Source of the DNA: Castellaniella sp044508625 | GTDB taxonomy: Bacteria > Pseudomonadota > Gammaproteobacteria > Burkholderiales > Burkholderiaceae_B | Direction of reading: 5' to 3' | Assembly: GCA_044508625.1 (NCBI GenBank) | Contig: JBIQHJ010000004.1 | Coordinates: 1-64,000, forward strand | DNA length: 64,000 nt | Translations under genes and position numbers: made by a program | Part shown: one piece after another, positions 17,192-25,727 of the stretch | Layout of the letters: every line of letters starts with the position of its first letter | Position numbering within the stretch: the first letter of the stretch is position 1 | The notes under the pieces: generated by a model | Seen by the model: only the letters and a program-made list of their open reading frames with translations | What the model was told of the DNA's origin: nothing | Database searches by the model: none

Positions 17192-17647
17192 GGGGCCATG
17201 CAAGGTTCCGCTGTCACTGGTCAAGTGGCATTGCATCCGGAGGCAAGGCTGGGCCCGGCATGACGATGTCCTGGAGGGGCGAGTCCAGCAACGCCGGACG
17301 CCGCTGCCGGCGTCTCGCCCAAGCCCAGCGAAAAGGCCCAGCGATTCGCTGAATATAGCCCGGCATAGGCCCATGCGAGCCGAGGCGGATTCATGGCGTC
17401 CGGATATCCGCGGCATTATCACGGTACGCTGCTGAATATCTGGTATGAGGATTACTTCATTGTTCCCCATGTTCTTTAATCATAAACTATTGTCTCGTTA
17501 GGGTTATCAGCCAAACACCACTCGCCATTCCCGATCCGCTTGTTTCTGATCGGCAGGGGAGGCTCGTGCATGTGAAATGGGAGTTTCCCGGAATTTTGGG
17601 GATGCCGGGAGGTTTCCGAAATATCATTCGATAATCAGGAGACATGA
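17192..17647. promoter_or_regulatory. Regulatory gap upstream of branched-chain-type ABC operon
   Basis: No gene is seen. The right half becomes AT-richer (17450-17510) as expected for a promoter. Arms CCGATC (17531-17536) and GATCGG (17548-17553) form a perfect inverted repeat with an 11-nt gap. A LysR-type site would be expected here or upstream of the aldehyde dehydrogenase gene, but none can be fixed with confidence. AGGAGAC precedes the ATG at 17648. Confidence 0.4.
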
Positions 17648-18901
17648 ATGAAAGACCAAATCGCTAAGCCGATCAGCCGGCGCGCGGTTCTGCGGCTTGC
17701 AGCGGGCGCTGGAGTCGCTCAATTGGCACCGCCGCTGATCATATCGGCGCGAGGGGAACAATCCGTCAAGATCGGGCTCTGCAATCCCCTGACGGGGATT
17801 TATGCGGGTCTAGGAAAAAACGAGCTGGCCGGATGCGAGCTGGCTGTCGAGCAGATCAACGCCAAGGGAGGGATTCTCGGGCGGCCCGTGCAGTTGTTCG
17901 TGGAGGATTCCACGAGCGGAGACGCGGGTGTCGCCGTTCAGAAGGCGCGAAAGCTGATCGACCGGGATAAAGTGGATTTTCTGATCGGAAACAATAATTC
18001 GAGCCATAGCCTGGCGATGGCCAGGGTCAGCAATGAAAAGGGAATCCTCCATATCGTGCCCGGAGCCCATAGCGACAGCATCACTGGCTCCTCTTGCCTG
18101 TGGAACGTATTCCGGGTGTGCAATACCGCGCATACCGAAACGAATGCCAGCGCAAGGGCATTGATGGAAAAATATGGAAAGCGCTGGTATTTCATTACCC
18201 CCGACTACGTCTTCGGCCATTCTCTGCAGCAGGGATATGATGAGAACATCAAGAAATTCGGTGGAACCAATCTCGGAGTCGACCTCACGCCGATCGGAAC
18301 CACGGATTTCTCTTCCTACCTCATCAAGGCGCAGGCCACCAAGCCGGATGTCATCGTCTTCCTGATCGGAGGCGACGATCTTCTCAATGCCTTGAAACAG
18401 GCGGTGCAGTTCGGCCTGCACAAGAAATTCCATCTCGCCGGGCCGCAGCAGGAATACGAGGTGCTCGAAGGCCTGCCCCCGGAGTATCGGGTGGGTGACT
18501 GGGTGGTCGAGTGGTATTGGAATCAGCCTGACGTCCCCCACGTCAAGGATTTCATAGAGGCCATTCGTAAAAAGACCGGAAAAGTGCCGACCGCGCGAAC
18601 CTGGTTCGGATTCGTGTCGGCATGGACGTGCGCGCTCGCTGCGGGCCGCGCCGAATCCCTCGAGGGGATGAAGATGGCGAAGGCGCTGCAGGGGCTGGAG
18701 CTGCCGCCTGAAATCGGCCTGATGCCAGGAAAGCCTTTTTATCGCGCAAATCAGAATCAGCTCTACGGGTCCATCTACGTTGGAACCGCACAGGCATCGG
18801 GCACCACTCCAGACGATCTCTTCCATGTCGATGCCGTATTGAACGGCGTGGATCTCGCCGCGACGGTGGAGGAGTCTGGCTGCCGGATGGCGTGGAGCTA
18901 G
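17648..18901 (+). CDS. ABC transporter substrate-binding protein, branched-chain amino acid family (LivK-like)
   Basis: 417 residues. The N-terminus SRRAVLRLAAGAG (9-21) followed by a hydrophobic stretch looks like a twin-arginine signal, unusual but found in this family. The mature domain begins KIGLCNPLTGIYAGLG and continues with ELAVEQINAKGGILGRPV, the type I periplasmic-binding (Peripla_BP_6) hallmark. It delivers ligand to the LivHMGF components that follow. Family members bind aromatic acids and amides as often as amino acids; the facing aldolase/FAH/dehydrogenase operon suggests an aromatic or hydroxy-acid substrate. Confidence 0.87.
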   Translation: MKDQIAKPISRRAVLRLAAGAGVAQLAPPLIISARGEQSVKIGLCNPLTGIYAGLGKNELAGCELAVEQINAKGGILGRPVQLFVEDSTSGDAGVAVQKARKLIDRDKVDFLIGNNNSSHSLAMARVSNEKGILHIVPGAHSDSITGSSCLWNVFRVCNTAHTETNASARALMEKYGKRWYFITPDYVFGHSLQQGYDENIKKFGGTNLGVDLTPIGTTDFSSYLIKAQATKPDVIVFLIGGDDLLNALKQAVQFGLHKKFHLAGPQQEYEVLEGLPPEYRVGDWVVEWYWNQPDVPHVKDFIEAIRKKTGKVPTARTWFGFVSAWTCALAAGRAESLEGMKMAKALQGLELPPEIGLMPGKPFYRANQNQLYGSIYVGTAQASGTTPDDLFHVDAVLNGVDLAATVEESGCRMAWS

Positions 18902-18919
18902 GTCGCCGACATCGGCTTT

Positions 18920-18959
18920 ATGGGTAGCGGCGGCTACCCATCGATTCCCATGTCATGGG
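18920..18959. repeat. Two adjacent hairpins between binding-protein and permease genes
   Basis: ATGGGTAGC (18920-18928) pairs with GCTACCCAT (18933-18941) around a GGCG loop, and CCCATG (18947-18952) pairs with CATGGG (18954-18959) around one base. They fill the 85-bp gap between livK- and livH-type genes. Such hairpins commonly protect the upstream binding-protein mRNA; no T-tract follows. Confidence 0.6.
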
Positions 18960-18986
18960 TACCCTATTCCATGGAGGCGGCGTCCA

Positions 18987-19856
18987 ATGGCGGAGCTATT
19001 GCTGTTCAATGTTTTCAATGGGCTGATCGTCGGCGCATTCTACGCCCTGGTGGCCCTGGGCCTTTCACTGATCATCAACCTCACGAGTGTGATCAATTTC
19101 GCCCATGGCGGGTTTCTCGCTCTGGGGGCCTATATCGCGTATGTGCTCATACCCTATGTTGGTTTCTGGAGCGCATTGATCCTGGCCCCGATAGTGATCG
19201 CACTGCTGGGGTTGCTTGTTGAGAGAGTGCTCATCAGGAGGGTGTATGGCCGCGATCCGCTGTATAGCCTTCTGTTGACTTTCGGCCTGGCCTATCTTTT
19301 CGAAGACGGCTTGCGCTATGTATGGGGAGCGCAAAGCGTACCCTTTCATGTTCCCGGTTGGTTGATGCAGCCTCTGAGCGATTATCTGTTCTTTTTGACG
19401 GGCTATCGGGTATTCATGCTGTTGCTGGTGGCCCTTACGGTAGGCGGCCTGTTCTATGTCTTGAATCATACGAGACTGGGCATCCGGATACGCGCCGGGG
19501 TCCTGGACCTGGAAACCGTGTCGGCACTCGGCGTGAATGTACGGATCCTGCGCAACTTGAATTTCGGGATAGGGGTCTACCTCGCCGGACTGGCCGGAGT
19601 ATTGGCTGCCGGACTGCTGGGGCTTCAGCCGACCATCGGATATTCCCTGATCATGCCGAGCTTCATCGCGATCATCGTCGGGGGCATCGGGAGCCTGGTT
19701 GGAACCTTGCTGGGAGGATTGTTGATAGGCGTCGCCGCGGGGATAGCCACGGTATTCGTTCCCTCGGCTTCGGAGGCAATAATCTACGTCATGATGGCCA
19801 TCGTGTTGCTGACTCGCCCGCGCGGCCTGCTTGGTGAAGAAGGAATGAACCTGTGA
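18987..19856 (+). CDS. Branched-chain amino acid-type ABC permease (LivH family)
   Basis: 289 residues with about eight membrane helices. Family signatures include GLIVGAFYALVALGLSLIINL (given here in part as GAFYALVALGLSLI, 12-25), INFAHGGFLALGAY (33-46) and the EAA-like coupling region near SALGVNVRILRNLNFG. It forms the channel with LivM at 19853, whose GTG start overlaps this stop by 4 nt. Confidence 0.88.
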   Translation: MAELLLFNVFNGLIVGAFYALVALGLSLIINLTSVINFAHGGFLALGAYIAYVLIPYVGFWSALILAPIVIALLGLLVERVLIRRVYGRDPLYSLLLTFGLAYLFEDGLRYVWGAQSVPFHVPGWLMQPLSDYLFFLTGYRVFMLLLVALTVGGLFYVLNHTRLGIRIRAGVLDLETVSALGVNVRILRNLNFGIGVYLAGLAGVLAAGLLGLQPTIGYSLIMPSFIAIIVGGIGSLVGTLLGGLLIGVAAGIATVFVPSASEAIIYVMMAIVLLTRPRGLLGEEGMNL

Positions 19857-20803
19857 ATCCCGGAAATAAAAATACGATCGTGCTGGCACTGCTCTGGCTG
19901 GTATTGCTGACGGCGCCGTACTGGATATCCCATGTGGGCGGCTATACGGCCTTGGCGACACGGATGTTGATCTTCGGCCTGGCCGCGATGGCTCTGAATT
20001 TCCTGCTTGGATTCACCGGAGTCCTATCCTTCGGGCACGCGGCATATTTCGGGCTGGGGGCCTACGGGGCCGGCATGCTGATCAAGTACGTCTTTCCCAG
20101 CTCTTTCTATGGAATCGTCGCGGGGGTCTTGCTCGGGACGCTTGCCGCGGCGGTGATCGGATTCTTGATCATCAAGCTGCGGGGCATATATTTTGCCATG
20201 GTCACCATAGCCTTCGCCCAGATGTTCTATTTCATCGCCTTTCGCTGGACGTCCGTCACGGGGGGAGACGATGGATTGACCGGCTGGAGCCGGATGCCGA
20301 TCGATCTGGGCGCGTTCCAAGTCGATATCCAGGGCGATCCGGTCGCATATTACTACTTCGTGCTCCTGGTCTTCGCCCTGGCGACCGGCGGAATGTCTTT
20401 GCTGTTGAGGTCTCCTTTTGGCCGCACGCTGCTGGCGATCAGGGAAAATGAGCAGCGTGCCCGGTTTCTTGGAATTCCCGTCGCCTTCCATGTGTGGCTC
20501 GCATTCGTCATCTCTTGCTTTTTCGTGAGCCTTGCCGGTGCGATGTATGCCTTGCTCAATAATTTCGCGGCTCCCCAGTCGTTCCACTGGAGCTTGTCCG
20601 GCGATATCGTCATGATGGCGGTCATTGGGGGAATGCGGTCGTTCTGGGGGCCCCTGCTGGGCGCCGTCGTCTTCATAGCCTTGCAGGATTACATCTCCAG
20701 TTATACCGAGAATTGGATGTTCATTCTCGGAGGGATTTTCGTGCTGATGGTTCTGTTCTTTCCATTGGGCATGCTCGGCACCCTGCGGAGGAAAATGTCA
20801 TGA
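19853..20803 (+). CDS. Branched-chain amino acid-type ABC permease (LivM family)
   Basis: 316 residues from a GTG overlapping the livH-type stop. Ten or so membrane segments; hallmarks NFLLGFTGVLSFGHAAYFGLG (part: FTGVLSFGHAAYFGLG, 58-73) and the coupling loop AIRENEQRARFLGIPV near 196-211. The stop overlaps the ATPase start by 4 nt (ATGA). It is the second inner-membrane subunit of this importer. Confidence 0.88.
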   Translation: MNPGNKNTIVLALLWLVLLTAPYWISHVGGYTALATRMLIFGLAAMALNFLLGFTGVLSFGHAAYFGLGAYGAGMLIKYVFPSSFYGIVAGVLLGTLAAAVIGFLIIKLRGIYFAMVTIAFAQMFYFIAFRWTSVTGGDDGLTGWSRMPIDLGAFQVDIQGDPVAYYYFVLLVFALATGGMSLLLRSPFGRTLLAIRENEQRARFLGIPVAFHVWLAFVISCFFVSLAGAMYALLNNFAAPQSFHWSLSGDIVMMAVIGGMRSFWGPLLGAVVFIALQDYISSYTENWMFILGGIFVLMVLFFPLGMLGTLRRKMS

Positions 20804-21564
20804 GCATGCTCGAAGCAAGAGGAATAACAAAGAAGTTCGGCAGCCTGACCGCGGTCGATAATGTGTCCATGCTGGTGGAGCCGGGCGAGCTCAGGGCCTT
20901 GATCGGGCCGAACGGGGCCGGAAAGACCACGTTCTTCAATATGATAAGCGGCCTTTTCAATCCGACCGGGGGGAGCATCGTCTTCGACGGAGTTGACGTC
21001 ACGACGCTTGCGGTGGAAAGGCGGGTTGACCTCGGAATGGTCCGGACCTTCCAGATCACCGAGGTGTTCTCGGAACTCACGGTACGGGAAAACCTGCGCA
21101 TCCCGGTAGAGCTATCTCTGGGATTGCGCTTGAAACCATGGCTGGGAGGGCCGCTGGATGCCCGGGTGCGTACCCGCGTCGACGAACTGATCGAGCAGGG
21201 CGGGCTTGGCGAGCACGCGGATCGGCTGGCCGGGGAGCTTTCGCATGGCGATCAGCGCGCGACCGAAATCATGATGGCCCTTGCGCTCAAGCCTCGCTTG
21301 CTGCTGCTGGACGAGCCTACGGCGGGGATGGGAGTGCATGAGACCTACAGCACCGCCAAACTGATTCGCAGACTCCATAAGCAGCACAAGCTGACGATCG
21401 TGCTCGTGGAGCACGACATGCGCGTCATCTTCAATCTTGCCGATCGCATCACGGTGCTGGCTGAGGGGACCGTGCTCGATGAGGGCACGCCGGATGAGAT
21501 TGCGGCGAGCGAGCGGGTTCAGGCCGCCTATCTGGGAGAAAATCATGAATGTGCTGGAAGTTGA
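20800..21564 (+). CDS. Branched-chain amino acid-type ABC ATPase (LivG family)
   Basis: 254 residues. Walker A GPNGAGKT (36-43), a signature of the LivG style LSHGDQRATEIMMAL, and Walker B LLLLDEPTAGM are intact; the degenerate signature is normal for LivG. ATG 20800 overlaps livM by 4 nt. The gene end overlaps livF by 20 nt. Energises import together with LivF. Confidence 0.88.
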   Translation: MSMLEARGITKKFGSLTAVDNVSMLVEPGELRALIGPNGAGKTTFFNMISGLFNPTGGSIVFDGVDVTTLAVERRVDLGMVRTFQITEVFSELTVRENLRIPVELSLGLRLKPWLGGPLDARVRTRVDELIEQGGLGEHADRLAGELSHGDQRATEIMMALALKPRLLLLDEPTAGMGVHETYSTAKLIRRLHKQHKLTIVLVEHDMRVIFNLADRITVLAEGTVLDEGTPDEIAASERVQAAYLGENHECAGS

Positions 21565-22270
21565 AGGGATTCACACCTTCTATGGCAAGAGCCATATTTT
21601 GGATGGCATCAGCCTGACCGTGAGAGAGGGCGAGCTGGTCACACTGCTGGGCCGCAATGGCGCGGGTAAATCAACGACGCTTCGCAGTATCATGGGACTG
21701 ACGCCGTCGCAAAGCGGAGCGGTCCGCATCTTTGGATCGGATGCGACCCGGTTTCCGCCGCACCGGATCGCCGGATTGGGTGTGGGATTCGTTCCCGAGG
21801 GGCGGCGCATTTTCACCAACCTGACCGTCGAGGAAAATCTCCGCGTGCCCGTCGATCGTCCTGGGCCCTGGAGCGTATCGAGGATCTACGAACTGTTTCC
21901 CAGGCTGCAGCAAAGGAAAACGAACAAAGGACGGCAGTTGTCGGGGGGAGAACAAGAAATGCTCGCAATCGCGCGGGCGCTGATCTTGAATCCGCGATTG
22001 CTGATGCTGGACGAGCCTTCGCAGGGCCTGGCGCCCCTGATCGTCCGGGATGTTTTCAAGGTCATAGAGGCGGCGCGCGGCGACGGCATGTCGGTTCTGC
22101 TCATAGAGCAGAACATCAGGGCTGCGGCGGGGATCGCGGATCGCGCGTACGTCCTCGATGATGGCGCCATCGTGTACGAAGGCCCGGCGGCCGAGTTCAT
22201 CCATGACGAGGAACGCGTGCGCGCGCTGGCGGGAGCCGACGCGCAAAGGTGGGAGGACCTGGATGCCTAG
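21545..22270 (+). CDS. Branched-chain amino acid-type ABC ATPase (LivF family)
   Basis: 241 residues. Walker A GRNGAGKS (36-43), signature QLSGGEQEMLAIARAL, Walker B LLMLDEPSQGLAP and the LivF-typical FVPEGRRIFTNLTVEENL are complete. ATG 21545 lies inside the end of livG, with GGGAGAA as ribosome binding site, so translation is coupled. It completes a full K-H-M-G-F importer; the regulator gene follows 29 bp later. Confidence 0.88.
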   Translation: MNVLEVEGIHTFYGKSHILDGISLTVREGELVTLLGRNGAGKSTTLRSIMGLTPSQSGAVRIFGSDATRFPPHRIAGLGVGFVPEGRRIFTNLTVEENLRVPVDRPGPWSVSRIYELFPRLQQRKTNKGRQLSGGEQEMLAIARALILNPRLLMLDEPSQGLAPLIVRDVFKVIEAARGDGMSVLLIEQNIRAAAGIADRAYVLDDGAIVYEGPAAEFIHDEERVRALAGADAQRWEDLDA

Positions 22271-22299
22271 AATCGCAGGGACGAGGGGACACGTGGCTC

Positions 22300-23178
22300 G
22301 TGGATGATCTGGATAGAAAGATCCGCTATTTCCTGAAGATCGCGGAGCTGTCCTCCTTGTCGCGTGCCGCGGCGGACCTGGACATGACCCAGTCTGGGCT
22401 GAGCCGTCAGCTCGCGGCCTTGGAGTCGTATCTCGGCAAGCCCCTATTCGTCCGCACGGGCAGGGGGATGAGGCTGACGGACGCCGGAAAAAGGCTGCAA
22501 CTGGAGGCGAGGATAAGGTATGAGCAGATCGATACGGCGGTGAGGCTCGTCAGGGAAAGGGTGGGCATCACGGAGGGGGACCTGCATATTGCCACCATTC
22601 ATACGCTGGGATCCTATTTCGTGTCGGACATCCTGGCGGAATTCATCCGCCAGCGCGGCCGGATCAATCTCTTCGTCATGGCGCGAGGTTCCCCGAACGT
22701 GGTCGAGCTGGTGGAGAAAGGCAAGGCCGATGTGGGATTCGTATATGACTCCGCGGTGGCCTCCGACGTGCTGGATTCCGCTCCCCTGTTCGATGACAAT
22801 ATGTGCGTCATCATGCGCCGCGATGACTTCCATGGAGAGCCTTCGATAAACCTGTGCGTCTCGCAGTTTCCTTTGATAGGATTTCCCGAAAACTATGCAC
22901 TGCGCAACATGCTGAAGCGCGCCAACATGGACGCACGGGTCGTGGCGGAGGCGAACACGGTGGATGCCATGCTCAGGCTCGTGTCCTCCGGCATAGGAAA
23001 TTGCATCCTGCCCGACCGGATACCCAGCCAGTTGCTCGCCGAGTATCGCCTGGTGAAGGTGCCCTTGTCCTTTCCGACCATGCGGCGCCGGGCGGTCGCG
23101 ATCATACGCAGCGATGTACGCATGCCCTCGATGGCGCGCGAGCTTTTCCATATGGCGGCGGCTGCTTCGATGATCTGA
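22300..23178 (+). CDS. LysR-family transcriptional regulator
   Basis: 292 residues from a GTG with GAGGGG upstream; ATG 22249, inside livF, would be a longer alternative. The N-terminal winged HTH (5-65) contains LSRAAADLDMTQSGLSRQLAALE and LFVRTGRGMRLTDAG (each quoted in part of the domain), followed by the periplasmic-binding-like effector domain with GNCILPDRIPSQLL near 240. It is the last gene of the importer operon and converges, 13 bp apart, on the aldolase/FAH/ALDH operon, so it plausibly controls both. Effector unknown. Confidence 0.85.
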   Translation: MDDLDRKIRYFLKIAELSSLSRAAADLDMTQSGLSRQLAALESYLGKPLFVRTGRGMRLTDAGKRLQLEARIRYEQIDTAVRLVRERVGITEGDLHIATIHTLGSYFVSDILAEFIRQRGRINLFVMARGSPNVVELVEKGKADVGFVYDSAVASDVLDSAPLFDDNMCVIMRRDDFHGEPSINLCVSQFPLIGFPENYALRNMLKRANMDARVVAEANTVDAMLRLVSSGIGNCILPDRIPSQLLAEYRLVKVPLSFPTMRRRAVAIIRSDVRMPSMARELFHMAAAASMI

Positions 23179-23191
23179 CGCCGATGGCCGG

Positions 23192-23974
23192 TCAATGCGG
23201 CTGCCCTCCCCGCAGTTGCCTCTCTGCACGGCGTGCGTAATATGCGAAGGTGGCTTGATGGCGGCGGGGCGTGCTGATCCAGCGCTGGGCCTCTTGGCCG
23301 AGGTTGGCCGGAATCGGCTGGATTTCGCCCGATGCCATGGCCTGCAATTGCAGCTTTGCCGCGCGTTCGAACATGACGCCCAGTACGCAGGCCTCCTCCA
23401 CGGTTTCTCCTGTCACCAGCATGCCGTGATGGGCAAGGAGAATGGCTTTCTTGTCCGCCAGCGCCGTGGCGATCAATTCCCCCTCCTCGTTTCCCACCGG
23501 AATCCCGGGCCACTGCTTGACGAATGCCACCTGATCGTACAGCACGCAGGTGTCCATATGGGAGATCACCAGCGGCACCTCCAGCATCGCCAGGGCCGAG
23601 ACGCAGGGCGGGTGGGAATGAACGATGCAGCGTACCCGGGGATGGCTGCGATAGACCCATGAGTGGAAGCGGTTTGCCGGATTGGCCATTCCTTTCCCTT
23701 CCAGGACCTTCAGATCCTCGTCGACGAGCAGCAGGTTGTCGGGCGTGATCTCGTCGAATCCAAGCCCCAATTGCTGGGTCCAGTAGGTGCCGGGCTTGTC
23801 GCCGCGCGCGGTGATCTGGCCCGCCAGCCCGGAGTCGTGGCCGAATGTGAACAGGATGCGGCATGTCCGGGCAACGGCTTCCCGGACCGGCATGGGTGTG
23901 GATCGCAGATCCGTTTCCATCTGGCGGATTGCGCGATCCGCGATTTCGCTTTTTCCGAGCTTTCCGGTCTTCAT
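23192..23974 (-). CDS. Class II aldolase/adducin-family protein (copy 1)
   Basis: 260 residues. Zinc ligands are visible as H119 and H121 (IVHSHPP) and H182/H183 (LAHHGML). The substrate/phosphate loop region is DSGLAGQITARGDKPG (47-62). Class II aldolases and their decarboxylase relatives cleave retro-aldol substrates by metal activation. The start at 23974 is preferred to the upstream ATG at 24010 because the intervening DNA is a hairpin. The protein is a clear paralogue of the one at 24899-25669, sharing AGQI(T/S)AR, YWT...GLGFDE.TP and NPA.RFH.WVY. It is the last gene of the minus operon. Confidence 0.84.
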   Translation of the reverse strand: MKTGKLGKSEIADRAIRQMETDLRSTPMPVREAVARTCRILFTFGHDSGLAGQITARGDKPGTYWTQQLGLGFDEITPDNLLLVDEDLKVLEGKGMANPANRFHSWVYRSHPRVRCIVHSHPPCVSALAMLEVPLVISHMDTCVLYDQVAFVKQWPGIPVGNEEGELIATALADKKAILLAHHGMLVTGETVEEACVLGVMFERAAKLQLQAMASGEIQPIPANLGQEAQRWISTPRRHQATFAYYARRAERQLRGGQPH

Positions 23975-23992
23975 GGTATTTCGTTCTTCAAA

Positions 23993-24009
23993 TGCCTCGC
24001 GCCGAGGCA
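23993..24009. repeat. 7-bp-stem hairpin between aldolase copy 1 and FAH gene
   Basis: TGCCTCG (23993-23999) and CGAGGCA (24003-24009) are perfect arms around CGC, in the 67-bp gap inside the minus-strand operon. It overlaps the alternative aldolase start at 24010, supporting the shorter start. Probably an mRNA hairpin. Confidence 0.5.
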
Positions 24010-24041
24010 AGTGCGAGGCGGGGTTTGCGGAGGATGGCCGT

Positions 24042-24884
24042 CTATCGGCTGGCGACGACCTTTTGCCTCTGTTCGCCGAGGTGTTCCACGCCGAGGCGCA
24101 TGATGTCCCCCGGCTGGAGGTAGCGCGGCGGGACCTGGCCGAGCCCGACGCCCGCAGGCGTGCCGGTGGAGATGAGGTCGCCGGGATGAAGCGTGGTGAA
24201 TTGGCTGATGTAATGTATGAGGTAATCCACCGCGAACAGCATCCGTCCCGTGTGGCTGTCCTGGTAGCGTACGCCGTTGACTTCCAGCCAGATCGACAGG
24301 TTTTGCGGATCGGGGATTTCGTCGGCGGTCACGAGCCATGGGCCCACCGGCAGGAACGAATCGCAGCCTTTGCCTTTATCCCAGGTCCCGCCGCGGGACA
24401 TCTGGAAATCCCGCTCGCTGACGTCGTTGACGATGCAGTATCCCGCGACGTGTTTCAGGGCATCCTCCTGCGTGACGTAGCGGGCGGTCGTGCCGATGAG
24501 GACGCCCAGTTCCACCTCCCAGTCGGTACAAACCGATTGGCGAGGTATGACGATCGGATCGTCCGGGCCGGTGGGCCGAGACCATTTCGAAAAGAGAACC
24601 GGCTCCGCCGGGATATCGGCTTTGGCTTCAGCGGCATGGTCGGCGTAGTTCAGTCCCACGCAGATGGTCTTTCCGATATTCGCGCAGGGTGCGGCGATGC
24701 GGACGTTCCGGTCGACGATCGACAAGCCATCCAGGTCGATGGCGCGCAGCCGGCCGAGTCCCTCCGGAGAGAAATGCTCGGCCTTCAAGTCCGGCACGAT
24801 GGAGGACAGGTCTCTGATGTTTCCGTGCGCATCGACGCAGGCGGGCTTTTCGGTTCCGATCGGGCCGTATCGCAGGAGTTTCAT
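24042..24884 (-). CDS. Fumarylacetoacetate hydrolase-family protein
   Basis: 280 residues; GGGGGAG precedes ATG 24884. An N-terminal domain (1-70) leads into the FAH core with VGLNYADHAAEA (77-88), metal-binding WEVELGVLIG (122-131) and NDVSERDFQMSRGG (153-166), all conserved Glu/Asp ligands present. The family includes fumarylpyruvate hydrolase, acylpyruvases, 2-keto-3-deoxy-L-fuconate hydrolase and oxaloacetate decarboxylases. Placed between two class II aldolases in one operon, it likely hydrolyses or decarboxylates a 2-oxo acid. The gap to the upstream aldolase gene is 14 bp. Confidence 0.85.
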   Translation of the reverse strand: MKLLRYGPIGTEKPACVDAHGNIRDLSSIVPDLKAEHFSPEGLGRLRAIDLDGLSIVDRNVRIAAPCANIGKTICVGLNYADHAAEAKADIPAEPVLFSKWSRPTGPDDPIVIPRQSVCTDWEVELGVLIGTTARYVTQEDALKHVAGYCIVNDVSERDFQMSRGGTWDKGKGCDSFLPVGPWLVTADEIPDPQNLSIWLEVNGVRYQDSHTGRMLFAVDYLIHYISQFTTLHPGDLISTGTPAGVGLGQVPPRYLQPGDIMRLGVEHLGEQRQKVVASR

Positions 24885-24898
24885 TCGTCTCCCCCGTC

Positions 24899-25669
24899 CT
24901 ATTGAGGACACCGCGCATCGACTTGCCGGCACCAATAGTCGAAGGTGGCCTTCATCAGCGACTGCTTCATCAGGAAGTCGTGCGACTCCTTGGCCAGGTG
25001 TCCGGGCACCGGGGAGATTTCACCGTAGACCCTAGCGCGCATCTGCGTTCTGGCCGCGCGCTCGAGGTACACCGCGAGGAACGTGGCTTCTTCCACGGTC
25101 TTGCCGGTTGTGAGATAACCGTGGTGCGCCAATATGATCGATCGCTTCTGGCCGAGGCATTCCGAAATCACCACGCCCTCTCCATCGCCGATGGGCAGCC
25201 CGGGCCAATCGGCGAGGAATGCGCAGTCTTCGTAAAACGGGGTCATGTCCATCTGGGCCACGACCAGGGGCTGACGGGCCGCCGCGAGCGCGGACACCCA
25301 GGGAGAGTGCGTATGGATGATGCAATTGACCTCGGGGCGGCGATTGTATACCCAGAGATGGAACCGCATGGCCGGATTGCCCATTCCGTTTCCCGACAAG
25401 GTTTCCATGTCCGATCCCACCTCCAGGAAGTCGGATGGTGTGGCTTCGTCGAAACCCAATCCATAGCGCAGCGTCCAGTATGCCCCGGGCCGTTCCGAGC
25501 GCGCGCTGATCTGTCCGGCCAGGCCCGCCTCGTGCTCATTGACGCCCAGGATCCGAGCCGTATAGGCCAGATCCTCCTGGATCGTCCGATGGGCGGGCTT
25601 GAAATTCTCCTCCATCTCTTGCGTGGCTCTTTGGTTGAAATAGCTCTTGTCCCTCAATGACGAATTCAT
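24899..25669 (-). CDS. Class II aldolase/adducin-family protein (copy 2)
   Basis: 256 residues from ATG 25669, which has GGTGGAG 7 nt upstream and is preferred to ATG 25684. Metal ligands H119 and H121 (IIHTHSP) and the AHHGYLTTG motif (181-189) are intact. AGQISARSERPG and YWTLRYGLGFDEATP align with copy 1 at 23192, so the two are tandem paralogues separated by the FAH gene. Divergence in the C-terminal third suggests different substrates or a heteromer. It lies 58 bp after the aldehyde dehydrogenase gene. Confidence 0.84.
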   Translation of the reverse strand: MNSSLRDKSYFNQRATQEMEENFKPAHRTIQEDLAYTARILGVNEHEAGLAGQISARSERPGAYWTLRYGLGFDEATPSDFLEVGSDMETLSGNGMGNPAMRFHLWVYNRRPEVNCIIHTHSPWVSALAAARQPLVVAQMDMTPFYEDCAFLADWPGLPIGDGEGVVISECLGQKRSIILAHHGYLTTGKTVEEATFLAVYLERAARTQMRARVYGEISPVPGHLAKESHDFLMKQSLMKATFDYWCRQVDARCPQ

Positions 25670-25727
25670 TGCTTGCTCCACCATGATTTATACGTGTGCC
25701 CAAATGGTAAAAACGAGATCGGCCCGT

